Assembly (NCBI RefSeq): GCF_002929305.1 | Contig: NZ_PJIO01000006.1 | Span: 186,001 to 250,000 of the forward strand | DNA length: 64,000 nucleotides | Direction of reading: 5' to 3' | Source: Arthrobacter sp. GMC3 | GTDB lineage: Bacteria > Actinomycetota > Actinomycetes > Actinomycetales > Micrococcaceae | Shown here: in pieces, positions 9,269 through 19,358 of the stretch | How the letters are laid out: every line of letters begins with the position of its first letter | Numbering within the stretch: the stretch's first letter is position 1 | Made by a program: the position numbers and the translations under genes | Notes under the pieces: model-generated | Seen by the model: the letters and a program-made list of their open reading frames with translations, nothing else | Database searches by the model: none | Told to the model about the DNA's origin: nothing

Positions 9269-10191
9269 GACTCGTAGCGGGACTCGGCGCCCGTTTCGCA
9301 GGACTCTTGTTCGTCTTTCTCGGAGTAACCCTTGCTATTTACCTGCTCGTTTTCGCCTTGCCTGGTGACCCTATACGCGCCCTCGGCGGTGACAGGCCAC
9401 TTCCCGCAAATGTTGTGGAAACACTTCGGGAGAAATACAACCTAAACGCACCTCTGTGGAAACAGTACATGGACTACGTTTTGGGCTTGTTCCGAGGTGA
9501 CTTCGGGCTCGACTTCCGCGGCCGCTCCGTCAGTGACCAGATGGCCGCACGGTGGCCAGTCACCATTGCCCTCGCTCTTACGGCCTGGGCGATCGAACTG
9601 GTGGTCGGGATCTTCCTTGGCGTGCTCGCTGCTCTCAAGGCCGGCACAGCGATCGACAAAGCGGTCCTTTGGTCAACCATCATCTTCGGCGCGGTCCCCG
9701 TCTTTGTATTGGCCGTCACGGCTCAACTGGTTCTCGGTGCGAGACTGAAACTTTTCCCCGTTGCAGGAATTGAAGCCGGTTGGCCCATGTCTTACATGCT
9801 TCCGGCTCTCGTCCTAGCTGTGTTCGGCCTAGCCGCCATCTCGAGGCTCATGAGGGACTCGGTGATCGATAACCTCCGGGCTGACTATGTACGGACTGCG
9901 CGTGTGAAAGGACTGAGTAGGCAACGGATCGTCGGTGTCCACGTCATGCGCAACTCGATGGTTCCGGCAGTGACGTACCTCGCCACCGACCTAGGGTCCC
10001 TGCTTGGAAGCACAATTGTTGTCGAAGGCGTCTTCAACCTACCTGGCGTGGGCAGCCTCCTTTTCGACGCGATCCGCGCACATGAAGGCACAACAATTGT
10101 CGGGGTCTCGGTTGCTCTCATCCTGATCTTTTTGATTACAAGCCTCGTCGTGGACGCGCTCCATTACCTTCTCGACCCAAGGATCCGTTGA
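9265..10191 (+). CDS. Peptide ABC transporter permease (DppB type)
   Basis: This is a 308-residue integral membrane protein with about six hydrophobic segments. The N-terminal LPGDPIRALGG is typical of DppB/OppB, and the cytoplasmic EAA-type loop reads DYVRTARVKGLS followed by HVMRNSM. It forms half of the channel for the binding protein encoded upstream. The start ATG overlaps the carboxypeptidase stop, and its own stop overlaps the next permease start. Confidence 0.92.
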   Translation: MRLVAGLGARFAGLLFVFLGVTLAIYLLVFALPGDPIRALGGDRPLPANVVETLREKYNLNAPLWKQYMDYVLGLFRGDFGLDFRGRSVSDQMAARWPVTIALALTAWAIELVVGIFLGVLAALKAGTAIDKAVLWSTIIFGAVPVFVLAVTAQLVLGARLKLFPVAGIEAGWPMSYMLPALVLAVFGLAAISRLMRDSVIDNLRADYVRTARVKGLSRQRIVGVHVMRNSMVPAVTYLATDLGSLLGSTIVVEGVFNLPGVGSLLFDAIRAHEGTTIVGVSVALILIFLITSLVVDALHYLLDPRIR

Positions 10192-11081
10192 TGACACAGT
10201 TAAGAGACCCTGCAATGAAGCTGCTCGACTCCCAACGCCGCACGCCATGGCGAGGCGCCGTTCGACGCGTCGGATTCATTGCCCCCGCCGCCGTCATTGT
10301 GATCTTGGCATTGATAGCGCTGTTTCCATCCTTCTTTGCAAGCTTCTTCGGAAATGGTGACCCACGCTTCTGCGATCTCGGAAGCAGTGCTGAAGGCCCC
10401 ACCCGAGGTCATCCTTTCGGGTTCGATCTGCAGGGATGCGATGTCTATGCCAACGTCATATTTGGAACGCAGAGCTCCCTTGGGGTCGGGCTACTGACCG
10501 CAGTCATGTCCACAACTGTCGCGGTGGTGGTCGGCATCATCGCCGGCTACAGAGGCGGAGTGGTCGACTGGGTCCTGTCCAGGCTCACCGACGTCTTCCT
10601 AGGCTTTCCTTTCCTCCTAGGTGCCATCGTTGTGCTGACCACAATTGGGTCCCGAACCATTGTCTCGGTTTCACTCGTTCTCGCCCTTTTCAGCTGGCCC
10701 CTTCAGGCCCGGTTGATGCGGACATCGACCAGGACGGTGAGGGGCGCCGACTTCGTACGAGCCGCAATCACCATGGGTGTCCCGACTTACCGCATCCTTG
10801 TCCGATACATTCTTCCCAACGCCATCACTCCCGTTCTGGTTATCGCAGCAATCTCGGTTGGATCCGTGATCATCGCCGAAAGCTCCTTGACTTATCTGGG
10901 CATTGGGTTGGAACCACCGACGATCTCCTGGGGCCTTCAACTTGCCAACGGCTCCGCCCATTTCATCAGGAGCCCGCACATGCTCGTCTTCCCGGCTCTG
11001 TTCCTCGCAACAACGATTATCAGCATCATCGTCCTCGGAGATACCCTCCGATCGGCTCTGGATCCAAGGAGGCAACGGTGA
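10191..11081 (+). CDS. Peptide ABC transporter permease (DppC type)
   Basis: The 296-residue second permease has an N-terminal membrane anchor and the DppC hallmarks HPFGFDLQGCDV, VDWVLSRLTDVFLGFPFL, and an EAA loop (FVRAAITMGVPTYRI). The ATG at 10191 shares its first base with the preceding stop (TGATG) and has AAGGA 7 bases upstream. A TTG three bases earlier is possible but less likely. It pairs with the DppB-type permease. Confidence 0.92.
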   Translation: MTQLRDPAMKLLDSQRRTPWRGAVRRVGFIAPAAVIVILALIALFPSFFASFFGNGDPRFCDLGSSAEGPTRGHPFGFDLQGCDVYANVIFGTQSSLGVGLLTAVMSTTVAVVVGIIAGYRGGVVDWVLSRLTDVFLGFPFLLGAIVVLTTIGSRTIVSVSLVLALFSWPLQARLMRTSTRTVRGADFVRAAITMGVPTYRILVRYILPNAITPVLVIAAISVGSVIIAESSLTYLGIGLEPPTISWGLQLANGSAHFIRSPHMLVFPALFLATTIISIIVLGDTLRSALDPRRQR

Positions 11082-11167
11082 TCCATCAACGCCCGTCCAT
11101 TGTTAACACATCCAATAGGCTACGAATAGACACTTACGTCGAGCAACGAAGGGATTCAAGTACACCG

Positions 11168-11695
11168 ATGACACAGTATGTAGAGACCGAAAACACCACA
11201 GAGGTCGTCAACACCGAGGCTGACCGTCAACGGCGGGCGTTCGCCGAGGAATTCGGCCTGCTGTGGGAGAGCCGGGGATTTCCACCCATGGACGGGCGGG
11301 TCGTTGGATACCTACTCATCATGGACGAACCCTACATTTCCTCGGGGAAACTGGCGGCCGACCTTGGAGCCAGCCCCAGTTCCGTCTCACTGGCAACGCG
11401 TCGGATGCTCGACGTCGGATACATTCGACGGCACATTGTCTCCGGAGACCGCAGCCACTACTTCCGCCTGGCATCAGACCCCTGGGGCGGAACTCTGGAT
11501 CAATCTCTGGCCTATTTCGGTCGCATGCAGGCCCTGATGGACCGCGGCACTGCACTAGTGGAACCACAGAATGGCGAGACACGGCAGCAGCTCCGCCTCG
11601 GCCACGCCCACATGGTGTGGCTGGCGGAAACTCACCGTCGGTGGACAGAAGAATGGGAAACCTACAAGAAGGAACAAGGGCTCAGTAATGACTGA
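11168..11695 (+). CDS. GbsR/MarR-type transcriptional regulator
   Basis: This 175-residue protein has a winged helix matching the GbsR/MarR group: GRVVGYLLIMDEPYIS, then SGKLAADLGASPSSVSLATRR and a YIRRH wing, followed by a C-terminal helical region. It lies inside the transporter operon, between the permeases and the ATPase, so it likely controls that operon in response to the cargo. The reading frame is open far upstream inside the permease gene. ATG 11168 is chosen because homology-like sequence starts right after it, although its ribosome site is weak. Confidence 0.8.
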   Translation: MTQYVETENTTEVVNTEADRQRRAFAEEFGLLWESRGFPPMDGRVVGYLLIMDEPYISSGKLAADLGASPSSVSLATRRMLDVGYIRRHIVSGDRSHYFRLASDPWGGTLDQSLAYFGRMQALMDRGTALVEPQNGETRQQLRLGHAHMVWLAETHRRWTEEWETYKKEQGLSND

Positions 11696-13349
11696 AACAC
11701 TTCTCAGCGTCAATGACCTATCGGTAACGTTCGACATCGATGGAACCCCCCAGACCGTTGTTCCTGGCATTTCTTTCGATATCGCCGTCAACGAAGTCCT
11801 AGCCGTCGTTGGAGAATCCGGCTCCGGAAAGAGCGTGACGGCCATGGCCCTACTGGGCCTGCTTCCCCGCAACGCCACCATCACCGGTTCCGCCACACTA
11901 CACGGAACCGAGATGATCGGTCTCAGCGATACTGAGCGGAAACAACGCCTGGGATCATCGGCAGCGATGATCTTCCAGGACCCTGCCGCAGCCTTGAATC
12001 CCTTGTTCAGCATCGGCTTCCAGCTAGCAGAGTCCGTCCGCTCGCATACACCCGGACTCAGCAGGGCCGAAGCACACCAGCGTGTTCTAGAACTACTCGC
12101 TCTCGTGGAGTTCCCGGACCCGGCCAACAAGATCACGAACTACCCCCACCAGCTATCCGGAGGTCAGTGCCAACGTGTGGTCATCGCCATGGCCCTAGCG
12201 GGAGACCCCGACCTGCTAATCGCCGACGAACCAACTACAGCCCTTGACGTCACCGTGCAGGCCGAGATCCTGGATGTCCTGCGACGCATGCGCAACCGCC
12301 TGCGCAGCAGCATCCTGCTGATCACCCACGACATGGGCGTCGTAGCCGACATCGCCGACCGTGTCATCGTGATGAGGCAGGGCGCGATCATGGAAACGGC
12401 GCCTGTTGACGAACTGTTCCACACCCCCACCCACGACTACACCCGTGAACTCCTCCAAGCCGTCCCCCAGATAGGCAAACGGCCATCTGCAATCACCACA
12501 AAAGCGAGAACCTCGAAAGAACAGGGCCCGAACGCCCCTGAACCTCGCCCAGTACTGGAAGTCGAGGACCTTGTCGTCGAGTACCGGCGCCGCGGCCGTG
12601 GCTTCAAGGCAGTAGACGGCGTAAATCTGTCCATTCAACCTGGGGAGATACTCGCCATAGTCGGCGAGTCAGGCTCGGGAAAAAGCACCACAGCCTTAGC
12701 AACCATTGGGCTGGCCCCGGTCACCAGCGGAACCGTCCGTATTCTCGGAAAATCCTTCGCGGATTCAGGGCACAGTGAACTGCGCAGCCTCCGTGAACGC
12801 ATCGGCGTGGTGTTCCAGAATCCCGCAACATCGTTGAACCCCAGATTTACGGTCAGGAACGCGGTAGCCGAACCTCTCAGAATTCATCGAGGAATGCGCG
12901 GCCGCGGACTTTACGACGTCGTCGACGAGTTGCTCGCCAACGTCGGACTGGGCGGAGGGTGGGGTGAACGGTATCCGCACGAGCTCTCCGGTGGGCAGCG
13001 GCAAAGGGTCGCGATAGCGCGTGCCGTGGCCCTCAAGCCCGACGTCCTTATCGCTGACGAACCGACAAGTGCTCTAGATGTTTCGGTCCAAGCACGCGTG
13101 CTCGACGTCTTCCGGGAACTCCAAAAGGAGCTTGGCTTCGCGTGCTTGTTCATCAGCCACGATCTGGCCGTGGTCGACTCACTCAGCGACCGTGTCGCCG
13201 TCATGCAGCAAGGTCGCGTCGTTGAACAAGGCTCCCGTTCGCAAGTGTTCGGCTCGCCAATAACCGACTACACCCGCCAACTGCTGAACGCCGCACCCCT
13301 GCCGGATCCAATCGCTCAGCGTGCCCGCCGGCAGGCAAGGGCAAGCTGA
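11688..13349 (+). CDS. Fused peptide ABC transporter ATPase (DppD-DppF)
   Basis: The 553-residue protein contains two ABC domains. Each has a Walker A (GESGSGKS), a signature (LSGGQCQR in the first half, LSGGQRQR in the second) and a Walker B with LIADEPT. It powers the two permeases upstream. The start overlaps the regulator's last codons by 8 bp and has an AAGGG element 7 bases before it. It is the last gene of the operon, followed by a hairpin. In many bacteria the two halves are separate genes; the fused form is common in actinobacteria. Confidence 0.93.
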   Translation: MTETLLSVNDLSVTFDIDGTPQTVVPGISFDIAVNEVLAVVGESGSGKSVTAMALLGLLPRNATITGSATLHGTEMIGLSDTERKQRLGSSAAMIFQDPAAALNPLFSIGFQLAESVRSHTPGLSRAEAHQRVLELLALVEFPDPANKITNYPHQLSGGQCQRVVIAMALAGDPDLLIADEPTTALDVTVQAEILDVLRRMRNRLRSSILLITHDMGVVADIADRVIVMRQGAIMETAPVDELFHTPTHDYTRELLQAVPQIGKRPSAITTKARTSKEQGPNAPEPRPVLEVEDLVVEYRRRGRGFKAVDGVNLSIQPGEILAIVGESGSGKSTTALATIGLAPVTSGTVRILGKSFADSGHSELRSLRERIGVVFQNPATSLNPRFTVRNAVAEPLRIHRGMRGRGLYDVVDELLANVGLGGGWGERYPHELSGGQRQRVAIARAVALKPDVLIADEPTSALDVSVQARVLDVFRELQKELGFACLFISHDLAVVDSLSDRVAVMQQGRVVEQGSRSQVFGSPITDYTRQLLNAAPLPDPIAQRARRQARAS

Positions 13350-13376
13350 GCAACCAGACAGACATATCAACGTCGA

Positions 13377-13413
13377 AAGATGACGCCGCCCGGTAACCGG
13401 ACGCGGCCATCTT
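13377..13413 (+). terminator. Terminator-like hairpin after the peptide operon
   Basis: AAGATG pairs with CATCTT at the base and CCGG with CCGG at the top, around a TAA loop, with some mismatches between. There is no T-run, so it may be a weak or factor-assisted terminator. It lies 28 bp after the ATPase stop. Confidence 0.45.
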
Positions 13414-13710
13414 AGTCGCAGCAAGGAGTCTATACGTCGCATTGGAGGCACACGGTCTACCTGGGGTCAATCCGTAGCACTCTATCCATGCGGAAGGGCT
13501 CACCATCGAACTCATCATGCTCGACGACGACCAGAGCCTGCCGGGCCTGCATGCTTCACCGACTCCTTTGACCAATGTTGCTGTCCACCCTCGAGCAACT
13601 GTCCAACAAGTGTTGGATAGGACGGTTGTAGCAAGCACCGGCACCTCGTCATGAACAGACCCCAATTCCCCGTCGGCTAGGGTTGCCCTTGGCAATAGAG
13701 GAATGATTTC

Positions 13711-14048
13711 GTGCATCCGCGCACGGCCCGCAGCCGAGCACAACTGAACAAGGCCGTACTCGAACTGGCGGGCATTCGGTGCGTTGATGACATCCCCGTC
13801 AATGACATAGTGGCGGTGGCCGGCGTCAACAGGTCAACGTTCTATCAACATTCAGGCTCACCCACGGAATTGCCGGCGCCATAGAATCCCGCCTAAATGA
13901 AGAACGTCCCAGCTCCATAGAAAGCCTCTTAGACCAGCTGGCGCGCCTGCTACCCGCTTGGTCGCCCGCCCACCAGTACGAAGATTCTGCCTCGTCCGAG
14001 CCCCTGGAAAACCCGGATACAGACCCCCGCAGGAAGTCAATCCAATGA
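13711..14048 (+). pseudogene. Frameshifted TetR-family regulator
   Basis: From a GTG start with a GAGGA element upstream, the frame reads a TetR helix-turn-helix (VNDIVAVAGVNRSTFYQH) and stops at 13884. A second frame continues the helical part (IESRLNEERPSSIESLLDQLARLLP) to a TGA at 14048. Together they make about half of a normal TetR protein, so the gene is both frameshifted and truncated. Confidence 0.65.
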
Positions 14049-14318
14049 GTCGCGTCGGAACGGCGCACCTCGGGGCTCCTCCCCGCCAAAGCAAAGCTGC
14101 AGGTCAGCGGGACCCTCCCGACCCCAAGCCGGCTTCAAACCGACGACCGTTGGTTTCGATGCAGTCCATACTCGTGGAAGTTCGGCGCTGCCCTCCCATC
14201 CCGAAATAGCGGCCATCTTCACATTGCCAATTGCACAATTGGTACAGCCTGCACAGGAGAGGCCTATCGAGGCGGTGGAAGAAGCCAGCTTGCATGGCCA
14301 AGGGCTGGAAGAAGTGCA

Positions 14319-15209
14319 TCACGCACCGAAGATGCACCAGCGCGCCGCATGTGTGGCACCGGGCGCAAGGACAATCAAGTCCTTGCCCGAGTTGAAGGCG
14401 TCCGGTGGGCAGGTCATCGGTTCAACGGCAAGACCCAGCCGACTGGCGGAGCCGTCAGTCTTGTCGGCGGTATGGATTTGCAGCCAGGGACAGCCTCCGT
14501 CCCAGCTCATGCCCACCTGCGTTCCCGAAGGGTCGCTCAGGACCAGCCTCGGCGCAGGGCCCAGCCCTGTAAATGCGTGGTCAATCATCGTGGCCCCGAT
14601 GGCCCTGGGAACCCTGAAGTCGAATTCGTGGCCGTCTACGGGACGCAGCGAGTGCGGCAACAAGCGGTCCGGAGTTACGGCCAAGTAGGACGTTGCCTGG
14701 AATTGCAGAACCCAGTCATCCAGAAGGGAATCCCCGGCGAGAAGGTAGGGGTGTGGACACACCCCGTAGGGTGCCTCGGCGGAACCCGAATTGGTTGCCT
14801 CCACGGTGCAATGGAGCCCTTCCGGATCCAGGCGATAAGTGACTCTCAGGTCCAGGGACGTGGGGTACCCCTTGGAGGCTGCCACCGCACACGTCATTGT
14901 CACTGAGTCGACTTCGATCCTCTCTGCCTCCCACAGCGCATCAAAAACAAGGCCATGCAGGGCGTTGCCCCGGTCTGGTTCGTTCAGTGGCAGGTGCTGA
15001 ACAACCCCATTGAAGCGGTACGCGCCATCGGCGATCCGGTTTGGCCAGGGTGCCGCGATGATCCCCCGGTAGTCGGGGATGGGGGCACCCAGTTCAAAGG
15101 GGACCACCAAGTCCCGGCCAAGGTACTGAAGTTCGCGAAGCGCCGCCCCCTGCTCTGCAATCCGTGCCGTGTAGTCGCCAGACTTGATTAGGTGGTCTGT
15201 CCCGTTCAT
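14319..15209 (-). CDS. galM: Aldose 1-epimerase (mutarotase)
   Basis: This 296-residue beta-sandwich enzyme carries mutarotase motifs: [13 protein letters not shown] near residue 65, NALHGLV near residue 90, PHPYLL near residue 155 with the catalytic His, and a C-terminal [12 protein letters not shown] holding the general-base Glu. It interconverts sugar anomers, here presumably L-arabinose released from polymers. The ATG overlaps the araA stop (ATGA), so it is the last gene of the araBDA operon. A longer frame starting 12 codons upstream lies inside araA and is rejected. Confidence 0.9.
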   Translation of the reverse strand: MNGTDHLIKSGDYTARIAEQGAALRELQYLGRDLVVPFELGAPIPDYRGIIAAPWPNRIADGAYRFNGVVQHLPLNEPDRGNALHGLVFDALWEAERIEVDSVTMTCAVAASKGYPTSLDLRVTYRLDPEGLHCTVEATNSGSAEAPYGVCPHPYLLAGDSLLDDWVLQFQATSYLAVTPDRLLPHSLRPVDGHEFDFRVPRAIGATMIDHAFTGLGPAPRLVLSDPSGTQVGMSWDGGCPWLQIHTADKTDGSASRLGLAVEPMTCPPDAFNSGKDLIVLAPGATHAARWCIFGA

Positions 15210-16732
15210 AGCCCGCCTGCCAGTTTGTAGTACGCCTGGTTCCACCGGATTTCCTTCTTGAACTCACGCAAGGTGGTGCCTTCGTCAATGGTGAGAAGTT
15301 CGGTTTGCGCCATCTCGGCGAAGTCCTCAAAGGTCTCCACCCCCACCTGGGTTGACAGGACGGTGTGGTGCGCCGCGCCAGCCGTCAGCCAGGCGGCGGC
15401 GGACGTGGCAAAGTCCGGCTTCGGGCTCCACAAAGCACGGGCCACGGGAAGGTTGGGCAGGGGCTGCTCCAGCGGCACAACATCGACGGCATTGGCAACG
15501 AGCCTGAATCGGTCGCGCATATCCGAAAGTGCAACGACGACGCCGGCACCACGGTCTGTGTCGAAGACCAGGCGTACGGGGTCTTCCTTGCCGCCAATGC
15601 CCAGCGGGTGGATTTCCAGCCGCGGCTTCGAAGTGGTCAACGACGGGCACACTTCCAGCATGTGCGCACCAAGGATCTTTTCCGCGCCCGGGACCAGGTG
15701 GTAGGTGTAGTCCTCAATCAAGGACGCGCCGCCGGGAAGGCCCGCGCCCATCACTTTGGCTGCGCGGACCAACAGTGCCGTCTTCCAATCACCCTCGGCA
15801 CCAAAACCGTAGCCGTCGGCCATGAGGCGTTGCACGGCAAGGCCCGGAAGTTGGCGCAACTCCCCCAAATCCTCAAAGGAGGTGGTGAAGGCGGCCGAAC
15901 CGTTTGCTTCCAGGAATCGGCGCAGGCCGATCTCGATCTTTGCCCCATACCTGAGGGACTCGTGGCGTGCCCCTCCGCGCCGGAGTTCAGCTGAGACGTC
16001 GTACAGTTCCTCAAACTCGGCCACGAGCGCATCCACCTCGGTTTCACAGGAGGCGTGCACGGCGTCGGCGAGTTCATTGACGCTCCACGTGTTCACTGAG
16101 ACGCCCAAGCGGAGCTCCGCCTCGGTCTTGTCGCCCTCGGTGACGGCCACGTTGCGCATGTTGTCGCCAAACCTGGTCAACTTCAGCCCGCGGATGGCCG
16201 CCCACCCGGCGGCAGCGCGCTGCCAGATGCCCACCTGGCGCAACACCTCCGGGTTGGAAACATGACCAACAACAGTTTTCCGGGGAATGCCCAGACGGGA
16301 CTGGATGTAGCCAAATTCCCTGTCACCGTGAGCGGCCTGGTTCAGGTTCATGAAGTCAAAGTCGATGTCCTCCCACGGCAGCTCCACATTCGCCTGTGTG
16401 TGCAGGTGCAACAAGGGCTTGCGCAAGGCATCCAGGCCTTGAATCCACATTTTCGCTGGCGAGAAGGTGTGCATCCAGGCGCTCACTCCGATCACGTGAT
16501 CGGCCAGATTAGCTTCCAGTGCCGTGCGGCGGATGGCCTCCGAGTCGGTAAGCACGGGCTTCCAAACGACTCGCACTGGAATGTTGGATGCCGCGTTCAA
16601 GGCGTCGGCAATGTCTTGGGACTGGGCCGCCACCTGCTTGAGGACATCCTCGCCGTACAGGTGCTGGCTGCCTGTCAGGAACCACACCTCATAGTGGTCC
16701 AGGGAAACCGACGCTGCAGAGTTCTTCATCAT
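15206..16732 (-). CDS. araA: L-arabinose isomerase
   Basis: The 508-residue protein opens with the AraA signature [14 protein letters not shown]. It keeps the metal and catalytic residues in the [19 protein letters not shown] and AHMLEVCPS regions and the His of GAAHHTV near the C-terminus. It converts L-arabinose to L-ribulose in the cytoplasm. ATG 16732 is chosen because AAGGA lies 9 bases upstream; a TTG two codons earlier is too close to that site. It sits 27 bp after araD and overlaps galM by 4 bp. Confidence 0.96.
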   Translation of the reverse strand: MMKNSAASVSLDHYEVWFLTGSQHLYGEDVLKQVAAQSQDIADALNAASNIPVRVVWKPVLTDSEAIRRTALEANLADHVIGVSAWMHTFSPAKMWIQGLDALRKPLLHLHTQANVELPWEDIDFDFMNLNQAAHGDREFGYIQSRLGIPRKTVVGHVSNPEVLRQVGIWQRAAAGWAAIRGLKLTRFGDNMRNVAVTEGDKTEAELRLGVSVNTWSVNELADAVHASCETEVDALVAEFEELYDVSAELRRGGARHESLRYGAKIEIGLRRFLEANGSAAFTTSFEDLGELRQLPGLAVQRLMADGYGFGAEGDWKTALLVRAAKVMGAGLPGGASLIEDYTYHLVPGAEKILGAHMLEVCPSLTTSKPRLEIHPLGIGGKEDPVRLVFDTDRGAGVVVALSDMRDRFRLVANAVDVVPLEQPLPNLPVARALWSPKPDFATSAAAWLTAGAAHHTVLSTQVGVETFEDFAEMAQTELLTIDEGTTLREFKKEIRWNQAYYKLAGGL

Positions 16733-16759
16733 GAGCAATCTTCCTTAAGGGTTGGTGGC

Positions 16760-17440
16760 CTATTGGCCGTAAACATTCTGGTAGCGCGCATACAAGGCAT
16801 CGATGAGGGCAGGATCCAGGGGAAGGGGTTCCCCCAGTTGCCTGGATAGGTGCACGGTCTTGGCGACTTCCTCGCACATGACGGCTGCCTTGACGGCGGC
16901 GCGGGCGTCCTTGCCGATGGTGAAGGGGCCATGATTCTTCATGAGCACCGCGGGCGACGTTGAGCCTTGCAACGTCGCAACGATGCCTTGGCCTATCGAG
17001 TCGTCGCCGATCAGCGCAAACGGGCCCACCGGGATCTCCCCGCCAAATTCATCGCCCATCATGGTCAGCACGCATGGGATCGGCTCGCCCCTGGCCGCCC
17101 AGGCTGTCGCGTAGCTTGAGTGCGTGTGGACCACTCCCCCCACCTCGGGCATGTGCCGATACACGTAGGCGTGGGCAGCCGTGTCCGACGACGGCGCCAG
17201 CAAGGGATTGCCCCACTCACCATCCACAGGGGTTCCGAACAAGTCCGTGACAACCATCAATTCCGGCGTGAGGTCGCCATAGGAGACACCCGATGGCTTG
17301 ATGACTAGGAGATCGTGTCCCGGAACGCGGGCAGAGACGTTCCCCGCCGTCCACACAACCAGTCCGTTGCGGGTCAGCTCGGCATGCAAAGCGCACACTT
17401 CCGCGCGAATCCGCTCTATGGCCTCCAGTAGCGCGTTCAT
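16760..17440 (-). CDS. araD: L-ribulose-5-phosphate 4-epimerase
   Basis: This 226-residue class II aldolase-fold protein has a GNVSARVPG phosphate-binding segment near residue 35, the zinc ligands in VVHTHSSYATAWA (HxH), and the downstream MKNHGPFTIG. It epimerises L-ribulose-5-phosphate to D-xylulose-5-phosphate, feeding the pentose phosphate pathway. The ATG overlaps the araB stop (ATGA), indicating translational coupling. Confidence 0.95.
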   Translation of the reverse strand: MNALLEAIERIRAEVCALHAELTRNGLVVWTAGNVSARVPGHDLLVIKPSGVSYGDLTPELMVVTDLFGTPVDGEWGNPLLAPSSDTAAHAYVYRHMPEVGGVVHTHSSYATAWAARGEPIPCVLTMMGDEFGGEIPVGPFALIGDDSIGQGIVATLQGSTSPAVLMKNHGPFTIGKDARAAVKAAVMCEEVAKTVHLSRQLGEPLPLDPALIDALYARYQNVYGQ

Positions 17441-19197
17441 GCGGAAACACTTTCCGCTGTTTTGACGGAGTTGACGGCTTCCACCGGCCGGGCACCGAGC
17501 GCTGCCTTCTGAATGTGCTTGAGCCGGTGCATGACGGTGTTGGTCCCGCGGCCAAAGTAGTCGTGCAGGGCCTTGTACTCGGCAAAGAGGACGCTGTAAG
17601 CGGCGACGTTCTCGGGAATGGGGTGGTAGAGGTCGGCCGGTTGGGCACCCATCGCATCCGAGGCGTCCTGCACGTTGGCATAGGCGCCGGCGGCAACCGC
17701 GGCATGAATGGCCGAGCCCAGGGCGGGCGCCTGGGTTGAACCGATAGTACGCAGCGGCAAGCCGATCACGTCGGCGTAGATCTGCATCAGCAGACGATTC
17801 TTCGGCAGCCCTCCGGCGACGACGAACTCCGTCACCGGGACGCCGGAGTCATTGAAGGCCTCGATGATGGTGCGGGTGCCGAACGCCGTAGCCTCCAACA
17901 ATGCCCGATAGCTGTCTTCGGGCCTGGTCGCAAGCGTCTGACCGACCACGACCCCGGATAGTTCGTGATCCACCAACACGGAACGGTTTCCACTGTGCCA
18001 ATCCAGTGCGATCAAACCGTGCTCACCGATTCCCTGGCAGGCAGCGAGCTCAGTGAGGTACTCGTGGATGCCAAGTCCCCGGGCGGCGGCGTCGTCGTGG
18101 TACTTCGGCGGCACGGCGTTGTTGACGAACCAGCCAAAGATGTCGCCGACCCCCGACTGGCCGGCTTCGTATCCCCACAGCCCGTCGATAATGCCGCCGT
18201 CGACAGCCCCGCACATCCCAGGAACGGCCCGGAGCTCGCGCCCGTTCATCACATGGCAGGTGGAGGTGCCCATGATCGCCACCATCTGCCCGGGCGCCAC
18301 GGCGCGGGCGGCCGGGGATGTCACATGCGCATCAACATTGCCTACCGCCACCGCGATCCCCTCGGGCAGCCCGGTCCATGCGGCAGCCTCTGCGCTGAGC
18401 ACGCCGGCGGCCTCACCCAGACGCCCGATCCGGTGGTCCACCTTGGACGAAACAAACTCGGCGAAGTCGGGATTCAGCGCAGCCAAAAAATCGGCCGACG
18501 GGTAGCGCCCGTCCTGGAGCATGCCCTTGTATCCGGCAGTGCACGCGTTCCGCACGTAGCGCCCCGTCAGCTGCCACACGATCCAGTCGGCTGCCTCCAC
18601 CCAATGATCCATGGCGTCGTAGATTTCCGGATCCTCCTCCAGGAGCTGGAGTCCCTTGGCGAATTCCCACTCGGAGGAAATTAGCCCGCCGTAGCGCGGC
18701 AACCACTCTTCGCCGCGGGCCGCGGCAAGTTCATTGATCCTGTCCGCCTGCCGTTGGGCCGCGTGGTGTCGCCACAGTTTCACATAGGCGTGGGGCCTGT
18801 TGGCGAACCTTTCAAGTTCATTCAACGGCGTGCCGTCGGCCAAGGTGGGGACCATGGTGCACGCGGTGAAATCCGTGCCGATGCCGATGACGTCCGCCGG
18901 GTCGATGCCGGCATCACGGATGGCCGCCGGAACCGCGTTTTGCAACACCAAGCGGTAGTCGTTGGGAACCTGCAGTGCCCAATCCGGCCCCAGGCGCACC
19001 TGGCGGGCCGCCCCTGAGGGCAGGTTCTCGGAAAGGACCGCGTGCGGATAGTCGAAGACCCCGGACCCCAACTCGGCACCGTCGCCCACGCGAACCACCA
19101 CTGCGCGGCCAGAGAGCGTTCCGTAGTCAACTCCGACGACGTACTGGGGCGCAACAGTCATGTTGGGCGCGGCTGGCTGAAACTCGGACTGGCTCAT
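17437..19197 (-). CDS. araB: L-ribulokinase
   Basis: The 586-residue FGGY-type sugar kinase starts its fold with GVDYGTLSGRAVV. It has the araB-like MGTSTCHVM loop and a C-terminal FVVAGGLPKNRLLMQIYADV nucleotide-binding region. It phosphorylates L-ribulose with ATP. ATG 19197 is chosen because GGAGG lies 5 bases upstream; the frame stays open 52 codons further but that part covers the operator. It is the first gene of the araB-araD-araA-galM operon. Confidence 0.95.
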   Translation of the reverse strand: MSQSEFQPAAPNMTVAPQYVVGVDYGTLSGRAVVVRVGDGAELGSGVFDYPHAVLSENLPSGAARQVRLGPDWALQVPNDYRLVLQNAVPAAIRDAGIDPADVIGIGTDFTACTMVPTLADGTPLNELERFANRPHAYVKLWRHHAAQRQADRINELAAARGEEWLPRYGGLISSEWEFAKGLQLLEEDPEIYDAMDHWVEAADWIVWQLTGRYVRNACTAGYKGMLQDGRYPSADFLAALNPDFAEFVSSKVDHRIGRLGEAAGVLSAEAAAWTGLPEGIAVAVGNVDAHVTSPAARAVAPGQMVAIMGTSTCHVMNGRELRAVPGMCGAVDGGIIDGLWGYEAGQSGVGDIFGWFVNNAVPPKYHDDAAARGLGIHEYLTELAACQGIGEHGLIALDWHSGNRSVLVDHELSGVVVGQTLATRPEDSYRALLEATAFGTRTIIEAFNDSGVPVTEFVVAGGLPKNRLLMQIYADVIGLPLRTIGSTQAPALGSAIHAAVAAGAYANVQDASDAMGAQPADLYHPIPENVAAYSVLFAEYKALHDYFGRGTNTVMHRLKHIQKAALGARPVEAVNSVKTAESVSA

Positions 19198-19294
19198 GAA
19201 GACCTCCATCCGGCAAAGCATCATTGCCGGGTCTGCGGATGGGAAAGACGTGGACTCCTTCGGTACCGCTGAGGGTCGAGGAGGATTGATACAG

Positions 19295-19316
19295 CAATTG
19301 TGAGCGCTAACAATTG
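19295..19316. promoter_or_regulatory. LacI-type operator before araB
   Basis: A 22-bp near-perfect palindrome with core TGTGAGCGCTAACA lies in the 160-bp gap between the LacI regulator gene and araB. The core differs by one base from the palindrome at 20430-20443 and closely matches 26816-26831. It is the likely site through which the arabinose regulator represses the araBDA operon. Confidence 0.8.
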
Positions 19317-19358
19317 ATCTTGTCAAGACCCGGCCACCGAGGTCGTCTAGCAACTATC

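Noticed and set aside
10436..11167. Long open frame running into the GbsR-type regulator
   Set aside because: Its first 240 codons lie inside the DppC-type permease gene in another frame and are not protein-like; the regulator begins at 11168.
18053..18505. Plus-strand open frames inside araB
   Set aside because: These are shadows of a high-GC coding sequence; the minus-strand frame has full ribulokinase motifs.
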